DNA of 64,000 bases from Amyloporia xantha (GCA_036971615.1 JAYKKR010000018.1:310001-374000); one strand, 5' to 3'; shown: positions 10,541 to 23,422, counted from the stretch's first letter. A program made the numbers and translations. The notes: a model not told the origin generated them from the letters alone.

Positions 10541-13500
10541 TAGACTCAGCCTTTGTCATTGCAACCCGGCCGAATCGGCACATTCCGAGGTGATCAACTA
10601 GAAGTCTAGAACAAAGGAATCAATGACTGGAACAACTTAAGACGTACGGGAGCAGTGAGATAACATTGCTGTCTCTGAGATGGCGTGTCTTGGTGCTGAC
10701 CACTCCGATAATCTGAGTACGGAAATTTCCTTGCGCTCTCACTCTACATCCGAACGCTGAATCTTGCAGCGCCTCAGCTAGATGACCTTGGGCCATTGTG
10801 CGGTGAGGTTAGCGCCGGATACCCCAGAAGCAGCGGCGCGATTAATTCATCGCTAAGGTGGACCGCTGTCCCAGCTAATGAGGCACGAGCAAATGGCCTC
10901 CGATTCCTGAACCACAGGATAATCCAGCGTCACTCTCTTGCTGCTTATGACATCGACCATGAAACAAGATAGTGTGGCTAAGAGTGGTAGAACTCCGGTC
11001 TGCTGTCAACTCGCGCCTAGGGACAGATCATATAGAAGCGGATGTCATTGTGTTAAAATATCCTCGCTGCGAGATAATGGTATCAATCAGATCTAAAGTA
11101 TCTCGGACGTAGCGTCAAAAGCATGCTCATCTGCGTGACTGCGTCCTGGCATCTCGCAGATTGCCTCGCAGTTAGCGCCCTGCATCCAGCGCTCTATTCG
11201 CTGTGGTGAATTGCCGTATACACTTGGTGATCGCTGTAGAATTCCACACACGAGTTAGACGACGAGGCGGAAATGGCAGGAATGCCTGTACCTCGGTGAG
11301 AGACATTGAATTGAGCCTGGAAAGTTCCTAACGCTCAGTAGGCACGCAAAGATCCGATTCGAAGGCTAATGTTGGTGAAACGCAAGTCTTCGTGGCCTAC
11401 TGAGAGGCCGCAACGTAGGGTATTGAGGGCCGAGGACCCAAGCGGCTATGCGGGACTTTCCAGTATTTCATCAGCTTCCTGAAGCACGGACCCCTCGATA
11501 AAACGGCATGTGTTCCCTGAAGATATTCGAACGCCGCGCGCCGAGTCTGTGTCATGAATCTCGCAGAACTGACGCTAAACACGCTTCTTCAGATTTAACG
11601 CCACGGTGAATTTCGACGCGTTCCGGTGTCCTAGGATAGGGAGTAGCCGAGTCCTACGAGGTGAGGGTCTCGGCCGATGCAAGGTGGGCCGACGAAGTAA
11701 TCTCTACGATGTAAAGTACCACCTGTCAACATGCCGTCACTGTCTCACAGCAGGAAGCCATGGAAGTGAAGGAAACTTCTCAGAGATGAGGGCCTACATG
11801 AGATGTGTGAATTATGACAACGAGCCAAGGAAATTATTGTGTACTGAGCAACATGACCTTAGTCGGGTATAGTGCTCACAGCTAGGCTGGTGAAAGGAAG
11901 TCGCGTCTGAAAGCACCACCAGGGATGACCTAGCAACTCACAGGTTTCTGTCCAGTACCAGACAACGAAGTTGGACGAAATTATAGCTCACAAACGTCTA
12001 GCTCAGCTTCAAGTTGCAAGGCATTGTTTCTCGTGCCACGGTGCAATGAAGGGCGGTAGGGAGCATTGAGCAACCACTGACGGTGGCCCAGTGCCACCAA
12101 CTTTATGAGAGACGGCTCCGAGGTGAGTTTGGGGGTACGATAGACCATCCTTTCAGTGAGCGGGATGACCTGGTAAAACTGAAGCGCCGTATGCAGGAAA
12201 TTCCAAATGACCCTGCCAGGATGAACCGTCATTGGGGAAAGCCCGCTCGAGCGGGGAAAAAGTGAAAGCGAGCTGCGCTTCGGGAGGAGCTTTAGGCTAG
12301 CAATACCACACGCCATAGACAGAACAAACCAGGACAGCGTCAATAGCATGTCAGGATGTCATAGGCGTATTAGGAGCAGAATGACATGACCATACGCGAA
12401 CACTGCGTACAGCATTCCTCGCATTAGCATTCGCCGGCCAGACACATCACCAGATAGCAAATTAAAGCGTAAACCGTATATTCCATTAGCTTCATGCAAC
12501 ATAACAGCCATAAGTGAGACATCCTACTAGAGCATGCACGAATCACGGACTCGGAAAAGGAGGAAGTTGAAGGAAACAGGTTCAGTTGGCTTTGAGAGTT
12601 GGCGTTTGCTGGCGTCCACTTCAAGGGCGCTTATAATGTATGCCATTTCGGGCAAATTTTGTCGTCTTGTATTCGACCGTTCGATGGATCTCTGCTGTGC
12701 TCCGCCAACACCGACGCGCTCTTTCAATTTTGCACAGGTGAGCTTGATACCATCTGGACGGTGTTGACTGCAAGACGTTGTACGCGTCCGTATCCCGTTA
12801 CTGTTGGAGAAGTATTTGCGTTCCGATGTCAAGTGAGTGCTGGTTCAAGTTCGTGACCAACGGTACACTGTCACATCGACGACTGCAATTCAGAGATCTG
12901 TCATCTCAGCGTAAAGTCTATGTCATCAATATCTTTAACGCTGCAGGTCGAAATTTGTGAGTTTTATACTATAATTTTTATGAACAGTACACGCTGAGCC
13001 ATCGAATATTCACGTTCGTTGAGCCATACATTACTCGGTTTCTCCCCTGCATGGATTGTTTTCATGCGGTGTATGACATCGTCTTGCCGTCGTCTATGCA
13101 GATGGTGAGTTGTCCTGGGATTTACCCATGCATCATGCTCGTTGAAAATGTGTCTCTTAAGCAGCACAAGAGGTCGCCGATAGCGTCTGAACCAGAGCGC
13201 CGTCAGTGTAGCAGCGGACTCGTATCTCATGTCCGCGAATTCATCTCCGATGATTGTGCCCATATTCCAAACAGCGCGCAGGTTAAACTCCGGTCGACGA
13301 TCTACATCCCTACATATGGGTCCTTGTGTGTGCTTTTGACCTTCGCGGACCTATCAAGATTCGTGCTGGCCTGGTACATTTTGTTCACATCGCTGGATCG
13401 ATGCTAATTATTGCATTTGACTGGCCAATGGGACGCATCCGATCATAGCGCCCTCGAACTTCACTCAATCGGGGTCCTCGACGCGTGTCATAACTATAGA

Positions 13501-14117
13501 CGTCTTCCGTTGCATATATTATGACAATGCATATTGTATGGACAAGCTGTAAATTAAATACGCATGGATCGTCTACATAGATGAGTCCTTGTGTGATACA
13601 ATTCAGCTCACATCGAATAGGATGAACAAAAGTACGCGGCTCTGGTCCTACTAGACGAGAATAATTTGCATTGATCTAAATATACAAATCGACGATTTAC
13701 TGCAGCGAACACTGCAGAGCTCAATTTGTGGATCGTAAGTCAGTTTGAGAGGCATCGGCAGTTGCCGGCTTCCTCCATCAAATGTCTTACTCTGACGAGT
13801 CCGACCTAACAGTGAACTAGTGACAACTCTACCCTATGCTTACATTCTATCTGGCACGATTCTTGCTCAAATTCGACATAGTACATGTATTGTCTTTCCA
13901 GCAATCGCACCACGTCAGAGACTGCGGTTGATATCTCGGATCCCGGTCGAACCGGGCTTCTCACTCTGATAGGCATATGTGCGTACGCATACTAATTGTC
14001 GGAAGTTTCCTGCGTCGATTGCAATCTCGAAATATTGCGATAACATTGAGTGACATTGTGACTCATTTTGAGCACAAATTTCCATTACAATTGCCTTATA
14101 AAGTCATCACGGTCATT

Positions 14118-14218
14118 ACAATGGCATTGCAATGGCATTGCAACGGCGTCACAGTGATTGTGATGAATTGCAATCGAGCCGAAAACGTTTAGACGTTGAG
14201 TGCCATTACAAACCATTG
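14118..14218 (+). repeat. CATTGCAATGG-type short repeat cluster
   Basis: Overlapping copies of (G)GCATTGCAAT occur at about 14122-14143, with variants (ATTGCAATC at 14166-14174; CCATTGCAAACC near 14211-14222). The unit is itself partly palindromic (ATTGCAAT). It is embedded in a wider stretch, about 14020-14220, rich in CATT/ACATT words. No gene overlaps it. Confidence 0.5.
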
Positions 14219-15476
14219 CAAACCGGTCTGGAAATCTCCGACATAGATGTCAGTGGTGAAGTACATCGATGTTCCGATATGACTGTGCCCCCTCCATTCC
14301 TCCTATAAGGTGCAGTGCAGGTCGGACCTTACGTAGATCTGCTTTCGTCGGGCGCGCATCCATATCTGGCAAGCCTTCTGTTCAATGGTTGCTTGGATAT
14401 TCACTGATAATTGTTTTTCGTTGTCACGCATCGGCAGTATACCATGTCGCGTTACCCTTCTTGAATTACAGTCGACCATTGTTTATCAATGACAATGACC
14501 GTCGCAAGGTTTCGGTATTGGATAGCACCTCTTGTTTAAGCGTCGTTGGTAACAACTACGCCCAATGAGCTTCGTGCCGAACCCCTCAGTGAGTTTTCCG
14601 CGGACTTGAGATCTCATATAATAAAGCCTGCGACCTGTAAGGTTCAGCTTCATTGTAATCGCGAAGGCATTTTCGGTTCTTCATCGCAAATTCGGCTTGC
14701 CCATTTCTTCAAGTTTGACTATCAATATTCGCAGAACCGTGCCGGATCCCTACACGGCCTACGAGATTCGAGATCTCGAAGATGAAATTTCGATTCTACG
14801 ACAAATATCGTATAGGCGCAACTCCAGGGGCGGTGTCCGCTATCTGAAATGCGCGCCCTTGCCTTAAGCCGCCACAGTTCCTACTCCTGGTAGTCTCATC
14901 TATGATCTCCCTCCTACCACGCCGCCGCGACACGTCCTCCTTCGCCGGCATGCAGTGCTCTCGACTAGTTCCAGTCGCCGCCTATAGCTTCCGTTTGACT
15001 GTCTCTCCACCTCTCTTGCCTCTTCGAGGTCAGATTGCGCAGTTTGTTTGACCACTCCAACTTCTTATGGTCCACCTGTGCTTGCTCAGACTGATCTCCC
15101 GGGAATGGCTCAGCCTCATCATGTATTTGTGGACTATGCGATAGGCAAGTCAGTGAGTCTTTCCTGTCCTTTGTGTACCTACGGATTTCAGCTCTCCAGT
15201 ATAAATTGTGGATCGCTGTCCTAGCGAGTCCCATACTCACAAGCACCTCTATCCTGTTCTTTGCCACCCCTTCCAACGCCGTCACCTTTCAGCAACGTTC
15301 GCGTACCAACCGCCGACGATGTGCACAGAATTGCAGTGAGTTCATCGTATCCTGCTGAGCTTGGAGTTGATCGCATACCTTACCCAGCCGTCGCGCGTTG
15401 TACAACTTTTGCAAGCATATTGGGGTCTATGTAATTAATGATATGATCTTACAGGTCGTAGCTGACTGTCTGACAG

Positions 15477-16119
15477 AATCGATCCCGTTTCGCTTGTCCT
15501 CAAGGGGGCTGCCCATTCCCAAGCTTGAAGTACGACGGTAAGCGGAGCTATATCATGACAATGCGACCTTCCTGACGAGCGTGCAGATCTACCATATGCT
15601 CTGGATGATTTCTGCGAGGACTGTACGAAGCGGTTGGGGAAGAAGACCTATCATAGCGGCTTTGGTGCAGCGCCACATGGGTCCTCTTCTACGACTGGTC
15701 ACTCAGGACATACAACGTATGGTCAACGACGCTCTACAACATATTCTTCTGCAACGCCACATCGCTTCCCTTTAACAAATGACTACGCTTTGACAGGAAA
15801 CAACTCATTGACAGGGGACTATCTATCTCGCGCCTCTGTTCGTCCTCAAAAGGGATATTCGTCTAACATATCAACCAACTTTTCTTCCGCTGGATCAAGG
15901 AGCTATCCTGTTTCAGCCCCCAACTACTACACCTCCACACTGATTCCTCAATCTTCGACCATGAATTCCTTGTCTTCCAGCAGGAGTCGTTTGGCCCACT
16001 CATCTCATGCTTCCTCCTCTGTAAACCATTCACAGAATACGTCAAGTATGTGGTCTACCAGGAGTCAACGTCCAGCCCCTACAACCCAATATACCCATTT
16101 CTTCCCTTCTGCCATGTAA
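15477..16119 (+). CDS. Ser/Thr-rich hypothetical protein with Cys pairs (3' exons)
   Basis: Two well-supported 3' exons, 15477-15537 and 15587-16119, join through a GT-AG intron (GTAAGC...GTGCAG). They contain CPQGGC and, after the splice, FCEDC, possibly one small zinc-binding ribbon, then a tail of about 150 residues rich in Ser, Thr, Tyr and Gln that ends HFFPSAM. Upstream frames that look coding run back to about 14738 (PYTAYEIRDLEDEISIL, helical) and 15223-15335 (Pro-rich), but linking them needs introns of 45-54 nt, some with weak donors. The start codon is therefore not placed. I do not recognise the family. The tail is likely disordered. Confidence 0.5.
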
Positions 16120-16640
16120 CAAAAGTCGTAGGACTGGCTCACTCTAATTAGCTCACTGTCAGCGCGCGAGCATTCCTCCTTCCTCTATTTTACAGTCCTG
16201 TCTATCGTATACCCATGTAACAACTAGTGTCACAATTACAGAAAGCGAGATACTCCATGTGCTGGCTCTTAATCATCGACTAAGCAATCCCACCGACGGC
16301 GTGTCGGCAGGATGTCAGTGAGAGGGTACCGGTTTCGTATGCATAACTTCATGGTACACTGAATTGGGGGTCTGCTCTCACAGCCACCCCGCACCTAGAA
16401 CATCCGTACTAGACTCGAGACTCGAGACTACCAGTACTAGTACCCAGTACGCGTATGTTCCAGAGTCTCTTGTCAAACGCGTTGCCCGTTCAGCGTCTTC
16501 ACGTGCACGCAAACACCTATCATGTGATCGAGCTCTAGGAGACGTTCAATTGTAATTTGTCACAATTAGAAGACCTTGATTAGACTAGTCTAATTGTACT
16601 TTGTCGTAACGACCCCAGTCCAATTGTTACATCTTTCTCC

Positions 16641-16650
16641 TATATATATG
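16641..16650 (+). promoter_or_regulatory. TATA-like box upstream of the F-box/LRR-like gene
   Basis: TATATATATG lies in a local AT-rich patch about 290 bp before the ATG at 16930. The distance suggests a long 5' UTR, perhaps with an intron (GTATGT at about 16827), if it serves this gene. Confidence 0.35.
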
Positions 16651-16929
16651 AGATCCCAACGCGAGTATATCTTGTTTTCTTACATTGCTCACTCGGGCTC
16701 GCGATACTAGTAGAAGTGAGTTCGATATATACGGGATGTTCTTCCAAGTTCTGAACTCATGATCGTCGATCAACAGCTCGTCATTCAAGCTCAAGTATCA
16801 CCGCGGCTGTCATCGGATCTGGAAAGGTATGTATGTATAGCAATTCAAATCCGTCTCCTCCGATTCATTTGTCGCTTGCCACATGCGGATCGTGGTCTTC
16901 TGCTCATTCCTTAGTGAAACAACTTCAAT

Positions 16930-18758
16930 ATGCACCGCTGCCTAGAGGTTGCAGAAATAATGGCCACAATAATCGACTACGTCGAAGTTCTTCCTCATAT
17001 TGCACAGTTGGATGGAGGTTATACTCCTTTCACAGAGGGTAACCATCACCTGCTCCAGTTGGCAGTGACTTGCCGAACGTTCAGTGAACCTGCTTTGAAC
17101 GCTTTGTGGCGAACGCAAAAGTCACTTCTTCCACTTATCGAAACTCTACCAGAGGATGCTTGGGACACTACGATCACCCATGAAGACAACGATAAATTTG
17201 TGCACAGAGTAGTACGTACACCATAACCGAATCTTAATAGCAATATTGAACTGGCGATCTATGGCTGCAGTCAATTACTAGACCTCTGGATTATCCAGAC
17301 TGGCATAGGTTTGACACATACGCTCCTCGTATCAGACGGCTGGGGTTCTTGTCAGTCGAGCCTATCGAACGGCAGTTTGATCATCTTCGATCGCATTGCG
17401 CGGGACCGTCGCCTCCATTCCACTATGTCCATCCAGACGTATACGAAGAACTTGCCTTTCATCGCCAGTTTCGCGTACTACTCCCGAATCTCCGCGAGTT
17501 GCGATGGTCTATTGTTGAGATTGACACAATGCAATATACTCCTATCTTCTTTAGCCCGGCGTTAACATCTTTTCAACTCGGACTCCACAGGAACAACCCT
17601 GCCCCAATCGATCCTGCTCATCATGATCTGGTTTATTCGACCCTCGCGTCTCTTCTGGAGCACGCTCCGCGCTTACGCGAATTGGAGATGAACTCCGTGG
17701 ACTTACCTTTCATCATCGATCTGGTGCAAGAGATAGCGTATGCCATACCCCACCTTCAAACGTTCCTGATTCAGCACCAGGCGTGGACACACGAATTCAT
17801 CAGCTACCTTTCCACGATGCCCAACTTGCGCAAGGTGGGATTACGTGCCGATATTGAGACGGACTTCGAGTTCCTCTCGAGCCCTTCGCATTATGCACCA
17901 TTCATGTCCTTGCAGGTCTTGCAGCTCGATGTCGAGGACGTGGCCTCTGCAACGAATCTGATCAAGCTCCTGAGAAGATGTCACTTGAGCCAGATAAGTG
18001 TACACATTGGGAAGACACCCACGAGTGCAGCCACGCGCGACTTTCTTGTCGCACTCAGGGAGCACTGTTCTCATTCGACTTTACACGTCGTCAGGATCTA
18101 CCCCAATTTCGAAGAAAACTCAATACCCGATGGTGAAGAATACATCGTGAATATAGGAACCTTGGAACCTCTACTCTCCTTCTCTGAACTCCATGTATTC
18201 TCATTCTGCTTGTCCATGGCGGTTGACATGGACAATTCAGGTTTGACGAGGATGGCCTCTTCCTGGCCATCACTAATCACCTTCTGGCTAGCGAATGTAC
18301 GCGGCTTCAAACGGCGGTCCGGAATTACCTTTGCAGGCCTGCTCAGCCTCTCTCTTGCCTGTCCCGATCTCAACCTCTTGGAACTCGCAATAGATTCATC
18401 CGAAATCGATATAGATATCGAGCATGTATCGACACTCTCCCGGAATCGCTGCGTCACTTCTATAGATGTGCTAGACTCGTGGATAGGCGAGCCAGAGACA
18501 CTAGCCAGAGGTTTATTTGCTGTTTTTCCAGCCCTCAGACGCATTTGGGGGAAATCCACTACAGACTACGTACGCGAGTCCACAAGTATGGACAGGTTTA
18601 CCTTTTTTGCGCAGGTGCAGGTGAGATTAGACGAAATACGGGAGGCCAACATACGACAGCTGCGGGAATTTAATGCTAAAAATCAACTCTTGAGAAGTGT
18701 TTTGCATGCCCGTACGTCCCTTCTATTCACTGCAAACATCATCCTCATTGCATTATAG
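16930..18758 (+). CDS. F-box/leucine-rich-repeat-like protein
   Basis: Protein of about 590 aa in two exons, 16930-17211 and 17271-18758, joined by a 59-nt intron (GTACGT...CTGCAG). The N-terminus MHRCLEVAEIMATIIDYV and, further on, LAVTCRTFSEPALNALWR match the F-box-like head common in agaricomycetes (an LP-E-IL-I-D pattern, then CR.FxxxALxxLW). The rest is a run of degenerate leucine-rich segments (LLPNLRELRW, LLEHAPRLRELEM, HLQTFLI, TMPNLRKVGL, CPDLNLLEL). Such proteins are thought to be substrate receptors of SCF ubiquitin ligases. The head lacks a perfect F-box consensus, so SKP1 binding is inference. The last 20 codons are hydrophobic and may reflect an unspliced final intron. Confidence 0.8.
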
Positions 18759-19082
18759 AGGAATTCAACCCGTGGTAGGCATTGGACTGCTCGCCGAGAT
18801 GTGCTGTCCCAGTTTCATCTGTCTGGGTTTTACGAGGCCCGCCTCAGATTGAACATGATGGTTAACCCGAGTTGGAGATACCGATATTTTTGTCTCTATT
18901 CGTTGTTCGCGAGGGCAACACCCTACTAGTATGTGGACATTATATATGGGGTTTGCTACGTAATATTGTCATATCACTCGAAGGCCTAGGTAAACCTTAA
19001 GTCCGTGCTTGGACCCTCTATGTGTTCCCTTCAGAATAGTAACCCACGCCTGAGTCGAACCTGCCTCGATTTCATCGCTGAT
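18759..19082. other. Short convergent intergenic region
   Basis: Lies between the ends of the F-box/LRR-like gene (+) and the hypothetical minus-strand gene. It holds a TATATATGG patch near 18940. Nothing coding is recognised. Confidence 0.4.
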
Positions 19083-20267
19083 TTAAGACTTAATTTTCTC
19101 ATCATTGGTTTCAATTGTCAGTCCCATGTGGCATCCTCGAAACGTGCGTTTGACAATGATATATATTCGCAGGTTTATATAGGTATCTGGGACAATATCA
19201 ATCTCTGACTGTTCGGCACCATCAGGCTGGCAAACTCACGTTTTCTGCGTCAGGCTCGGAGCATAAGCGTTCAAGCAAGTCCTCGCATTCACTCATCGGG
19301 ATCTGCTCCATGACACACCTTCCCGTTTCACCAAGCCGCCACCAGGTATTCATCGAGTTCTTCCTATTGGAGTAAATCGGGCGACTAGAGTCATCCTTTT
19401 GGTGAGTCTCAAACGATATATATTTCGGAGAAGCGGTGAATGATTTGGCAAGGACGGATGAAAGTATTTGTCAGACAGCACAGAAGAGGTCGAAGAGATC
19501 CGACTCAGCCTATGTTGTTCTCATACCACAACTCCATCCAGTCGCGCTTTCTCACAGATATGAGCTGCAGGTGGTACACGGGCCTCCATACCTCCTAGTC
19601 GTAGCTAGCACCGTCGACAAAGTTCAAGGATAGCCAGCAGGGTGCGTCGCCGTCGGCCGATGCGAGCTCCATTCAACCAGGAAGTCGTCAACATACTCCA
19701 TGAACAGTGTTTGAATGTTGGCGATGCACGTACAAATAGAGCCATGGTTTCACGACCTCGGATACCTGTAAATCATGGAGTGCTGAGTATTGCTGAAAAT
19801 CATTAATATCGGAGATAGTCGGGGAGAGTCCGTGATTCAGCACATTTCCGAGGAGCAGTGCTTGTTCTTCGTCATCGCTGGAAAACTTAGAGTTGAACCT
19901 CAGACTCAGGTCCTGCACTGGCAGAAGAAGCAAAATTCAAGTTCCGTACGTCGGCAAGCATACAACCGTAAAGTAATATAGCTATCTCAACATCTCAAAC
20001 CGTGTTTCTCATCAACACCGCTAAGAGAACTCTACGGAATTCCAGTGCGTACGATTTCGGTGACGTGAGCGCAAGAAGATGAGCATCTTCTGGTGAGAGC
20101 AACGACAAGAAAATTTGAGAGACGACGTCACGCTCGTGGATAAGCGAAAGAAGGTGCAGCGATTGTACTAACCCTGGATTACTATCGAATAATTTGCACT
20201 ATTCACAGAGTTTTGATTACTAGTACTTACTCATATTCGAGAATGGACGACACATCAGGATATGCAT
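19083..20267 (-). CDS. Hypothetical multi-exon protein with a Leu-rich helical N-terminus
   Basis: Not evident as one frame, but the minus strand gives a chain of exons. Exon 1 is 20267-20231 (MHILMCRPFSNM). Intron 20174-20230 has GTAAGT...CCAG ends. Exon 2 runs from 20173 with LVQSLHLLSLIHERDVV and FLSLLSPEDAHLLALTS. After a phase-0 intron comes DLSLRFNSKFSSDDEEQALL ... ISDINDFQQYSALHDLQ. Then, after a GTATGT donor and CTAG acceptor, EVWRPVYHLQLISVRKRDW; later WWRLGETGRC and MSECEDLLERLCSEPDAEN followed by a GTGAGT donor; the stop is at 19083-19085. Exon 2 looks like an F-box-type helical region. The junction near 19420-19480 is not resolved and the last intron would be very short (about 31-37 nt), so this may be a decaying gene. 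Confidence 0.45.
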
Positions 20268-20469
20268 CCGATCTGCAAAGCTGTACGTGGTAGACGCGGC
20301 CGGTCAAATGGTCAAACTTGAATGATCATCTTACTCTCATGGATTTGTACCGTAACGCTGGTAATCTCTGCGGACATGGTAACAGTGAAGGCACATTTTC
20401 AAGCATAAAATAAAATACATAGAAAGCTTGCCGGAGACACTGTTACCGTTAACACAACGGAATAATTAG
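20268..20469. other. Short intergenic spacer
   Basis: Lies between the 5' end of the minus-strand hypothetical gene and the duplication boundary near 20470. It is AT-rich; nothing is recognised. Confidence 0.4.
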
Positions 20470-20654
20470 TAGAAAGATATATATAATGAGTACATGTCCC
20501 AGCCATTGGCATACCGTCACAAAACATGCTTCTGAACCGACATCCTGATGTCTCAGATACACCTTCGTTCATGTCATCTTAGAGATATTCGTCGTCAAGA
20601 TTTTGTCAATCCGTGGTGTCCAAAATGCTCGACGTCGCGGTAGGCGAGTAAAAA

Positions 20655-23357
20655 CTAAAAAGTTCCACCTGGACCGGCACCATCTGCAGGATATGACTGC
20701 TTGGACTTTTTCCTCGCCGCGGGCCGTGCTGATATGAAGGAATGTTCAGAGTAGATTCCGTCTGCCTGATTAGCCAGGTCGTCCTCTGCGTCCTCCATTC
20801 TCCGTTTGCCTGTACTCTGGCCTATCGGCTCGGATGCGTTCACTGCACCGGTCACTCCGCCATGGGCTGTCTTGTCTGTGGCGCGGAAGGTGTCGACTTT
20901 GATATCATTGTCCCGCAGTTCACCTGCAATGTCTTCGAGCACGGCGCTGAAAATGGCATGGAGACCACTTGCAGCCGTCATAGTATTGACAACTTCATCT
21001 CTTTCGATCTCCCGGTAACGATGGACGAGCCGCTTTCGTAGTCGTTGGAGGTGAGAAGCGATCGGTTTGACCGAGTCGTGAAGAAGACAGATATTTTTTG
21101 CAAAATAATCAGCTTCCTGCATGATCTTCCCTCTGCCGGCCTTGGTGTAGAACAAAGTCTGTGCAAATTGGCGCTGTTCTTGATCCTCCCATTTAACTGG
21201 AGTATCACCAACAGCGACAACATCCTTGTTCACCACGAAATACATCGCGACCCACCAAATAGATTCAAGGTCATGAAGGGGATTGTATCGGAAACTTGCG
21301 GCAGGGTCTGTGACCGGTTCGGGAATTTTGGGCTGCGCCTGGGGTCGAGCGGGTCCCTGTGCCAGATATCTGCTCAAGCGGCTTCCGAGTGGGATTAATG
21401 GATCTACACGAGGGCTCTCATCATCGCTATCAGACCTAAAGGAGTATGAGACTGAATCCGCTTCGATCGCCATGAAATCTAGAGTTCCCTAGTGACATAT
21501 CGGTTTCAGAAGGGGACTAAACCATGTGTCAAAATTACATACAGTGCGAACTTCGTGGACTTTTGTCCCCTGCTCGTCGATCTTCTTCGTGTATTCCAGG
21601 TCGGATAGTTTCGCAAGCAATTTGCCCTCTATTTGGCGCACAAGGATGTTGCCAGTACTGATGTCCCGATGAACCCAACCATGTTCATGCATAACTTGCA
21701 ATACTGAATGAAGACGAAATTAAGAATTGATTTGACAACAAAGTGTCATGCCTCACCGTACAGCATCTGCACAAGCGCGTTGAATACTTGTGACAACGAG
21801 GTCAACGCGTAAATTGGCTGGCAGACCTCCTCAAAAATGATCCTATAATGGACTTTAGGATGATGGGTCGGAGAATTTGCCGGTGTCGTCTGGACGTGCT
21901 CTTCGGGAGTGCGATGGTCACCTATACCAGTTTGGGACGGCTTACCACTAATTGTTTTGGTGAAGGCGATCAACCCAATCCGAGCGGCTGCCTTATGCTG
22001 CAGTTTGAAGCTTTTTTCGCCCGACGGTTTGGCTCCGCGCGTCATAAGCTCACGAGTATGATCTATGTTCACGTTAAAAGTAACATCCCCATGACATACG
22101 ACTGTCAAGAGGAACAAATCCAGTATACCTCGCTCATCCGCGTCCGTGGGTACTTTGTGTAGCTCATCGAGGACATCGCCTTCTCTCTTGCGATCATCAT
22201 CGATCCACATGTCCTTGAGTGCGACGGAGTTTCCACATTCATTACCGTCTTCTAGGCGCTTGGCCTCCCAGACCCGGGTACCTCTTCCTCGTATGGGGTT
22301 TGCGCCGATGTCCGAAAGCAGCCGTATTGTGCGATACACAATTGGGCTGCCTTGCTTCGGCTGCACGAGTATATCGAATCGGGGTAGGCCGTTGGCATCA
22401 TATTGTGCCTCGCCCTTGTCATTCAGGACAAGTTTCATGGTAGGATCCCATCCCACTTCGTGCGGCTGTGCATACATAATAGCCAGAAAAAAACGAACAA
22501 GTGTACGGTGGTCCTAATGATCATGTCAGAACAATATCAGGCTACGCGCTGCTGAAGATCTTACTGTTATGAAATTGAACGCTTGACTGACGAGTAGCTC
22601 TGCACGGCTGCAGAACCAAATTCTCGTATTTGTGTTCTCTATCGTCATCCCGAAGGTAAAGCGCCGACGAGGATCTTCACGTAGACAGTGATGCATACTC
22701 CAAATTACCTTCCTTACATCCTGTGTGATATGTAAGTAGGGCAACCCAATACGCTCGCTGCAGCACGAAAGGGCTTACATCGTCTCTGTCAGAAACAGTA
22801 TTCGCCTTCTTGTATTCTGTACAAAGAGCAATGTCTGCCCAACGGTCCTTGCCTTTGGGCCTCCCGCGCAGCACGAAGTATCCGTCAGGGCGGCTTGTCG
22901 AGTTTCGCATGCTTGACTCGGGAGGCTTGTTTGGATTGTTTTGAAAGACAAGAAGCGGTTGAACACCATTCACCATGCTTTCGGCAGAGATGATACCGGC
23001 TAATGTTTCCAATGGCTTGAAGACAACATCTTCATGAACCCTGCAAGACTGCGGATCGTCGTCAAACCTACTCCAGCGGCCATTACAGATCTCAGGTGGG
23101 GAGCGTCGTTTGAGTTTCTTGATGACCTCTTCGACATCAAGTCCTTGACTTAGACCAGGAAGTATCTTTTCCAGGAAGAATTCAACCGGCAACTCAGGGA
23201 TGGACTCTCCAAATTCTTCAATAAGAACTTTGCGGGCTGTCTCGACAGATGAGAAAAGATAAGAAGCTTTAGCTGTAGCCTTGGGTCGAGGAGGCGTTTC
23301 AAGAGTTGTCAGGCCTTTTTTGACAGTGTGAGAGCTAGAAGCTTGTAGCGTACCCAT
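20655..23357 (-). CDS. FunK1-type fungal protein kinase, copy B (complete)
   Basis: Intact FunK1-family kinase-like protein of about 800 aa. The ATG at 23357 starts MGTLQASSSHTVKKG. The N-terminal family region contains FGESIPELPVEFFLEKILPG. Next come VRKVIWSMHH, the exon with RRFTFGMTIENT, and the segment from DHRTLVRFFLAIMYAQPHEV. The catalytic loop WVHRDISTGNILV lies at about 21676-21638, LSDLEYTKK replaces the DFG motif, GTLDFMAIE follows the last intron and HDLESIWWV lies in the C-lobe. The tail has an acidic patch and ARKKSKQS, a possible nuclear signal. Introns match those of copy A in place and sequence. In the first intron copy B has TAT where copy A has TAG, so a retained intron stays open for about 30 codons before a stop. 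FunK1 proteins are presumed kinases expanded in mushroom-forming fungi; the partner is unknown. Confidence 0.88.
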
Positions 23358-23422
23358 GATGACTGGTATGCGGAACTGGTTGATGTCTCGCGCATCTTAT
23401 TTAAAGGCAGGGAAATGCGGCC

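Larger units (their letters stand above)
8643..14737. other. Gene-poor region, about 6 kb
   Basis: No frame longer than about 120 codons has a domain I recognise, and no exon chain could be built with confidence. Exon-like pieces exist around 12560-13410 (+), for example a segment containing YTLSHRIFTFVEPYITRF after a good acceptor near 12990, but neighbouring frames are broken. The region holds an 18-19 bp tandem repeat (10.29 kb), a foldback element (10.34 kb) and a CATTGCAATGG repeat (14.1 kb). It is probably decayed transposon and gene debris. I see no reverse transcriptase, integrase or transposase core. Confidence 0.5.

Noticed and set aside
12083..12265. 60-codon charged frame near 12.1 kb as a small gene
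   Set aside because: No start context, splice partner or family signal. Chance frame in gene-poor DNA is equally likely.
19040..19062. tRNA T-arm-like word (GGTTCGACTC on the minus strand)
   Set aside because: The flanking bases do not form a T-stem and no A box or acceptor stem is found at the right distance.
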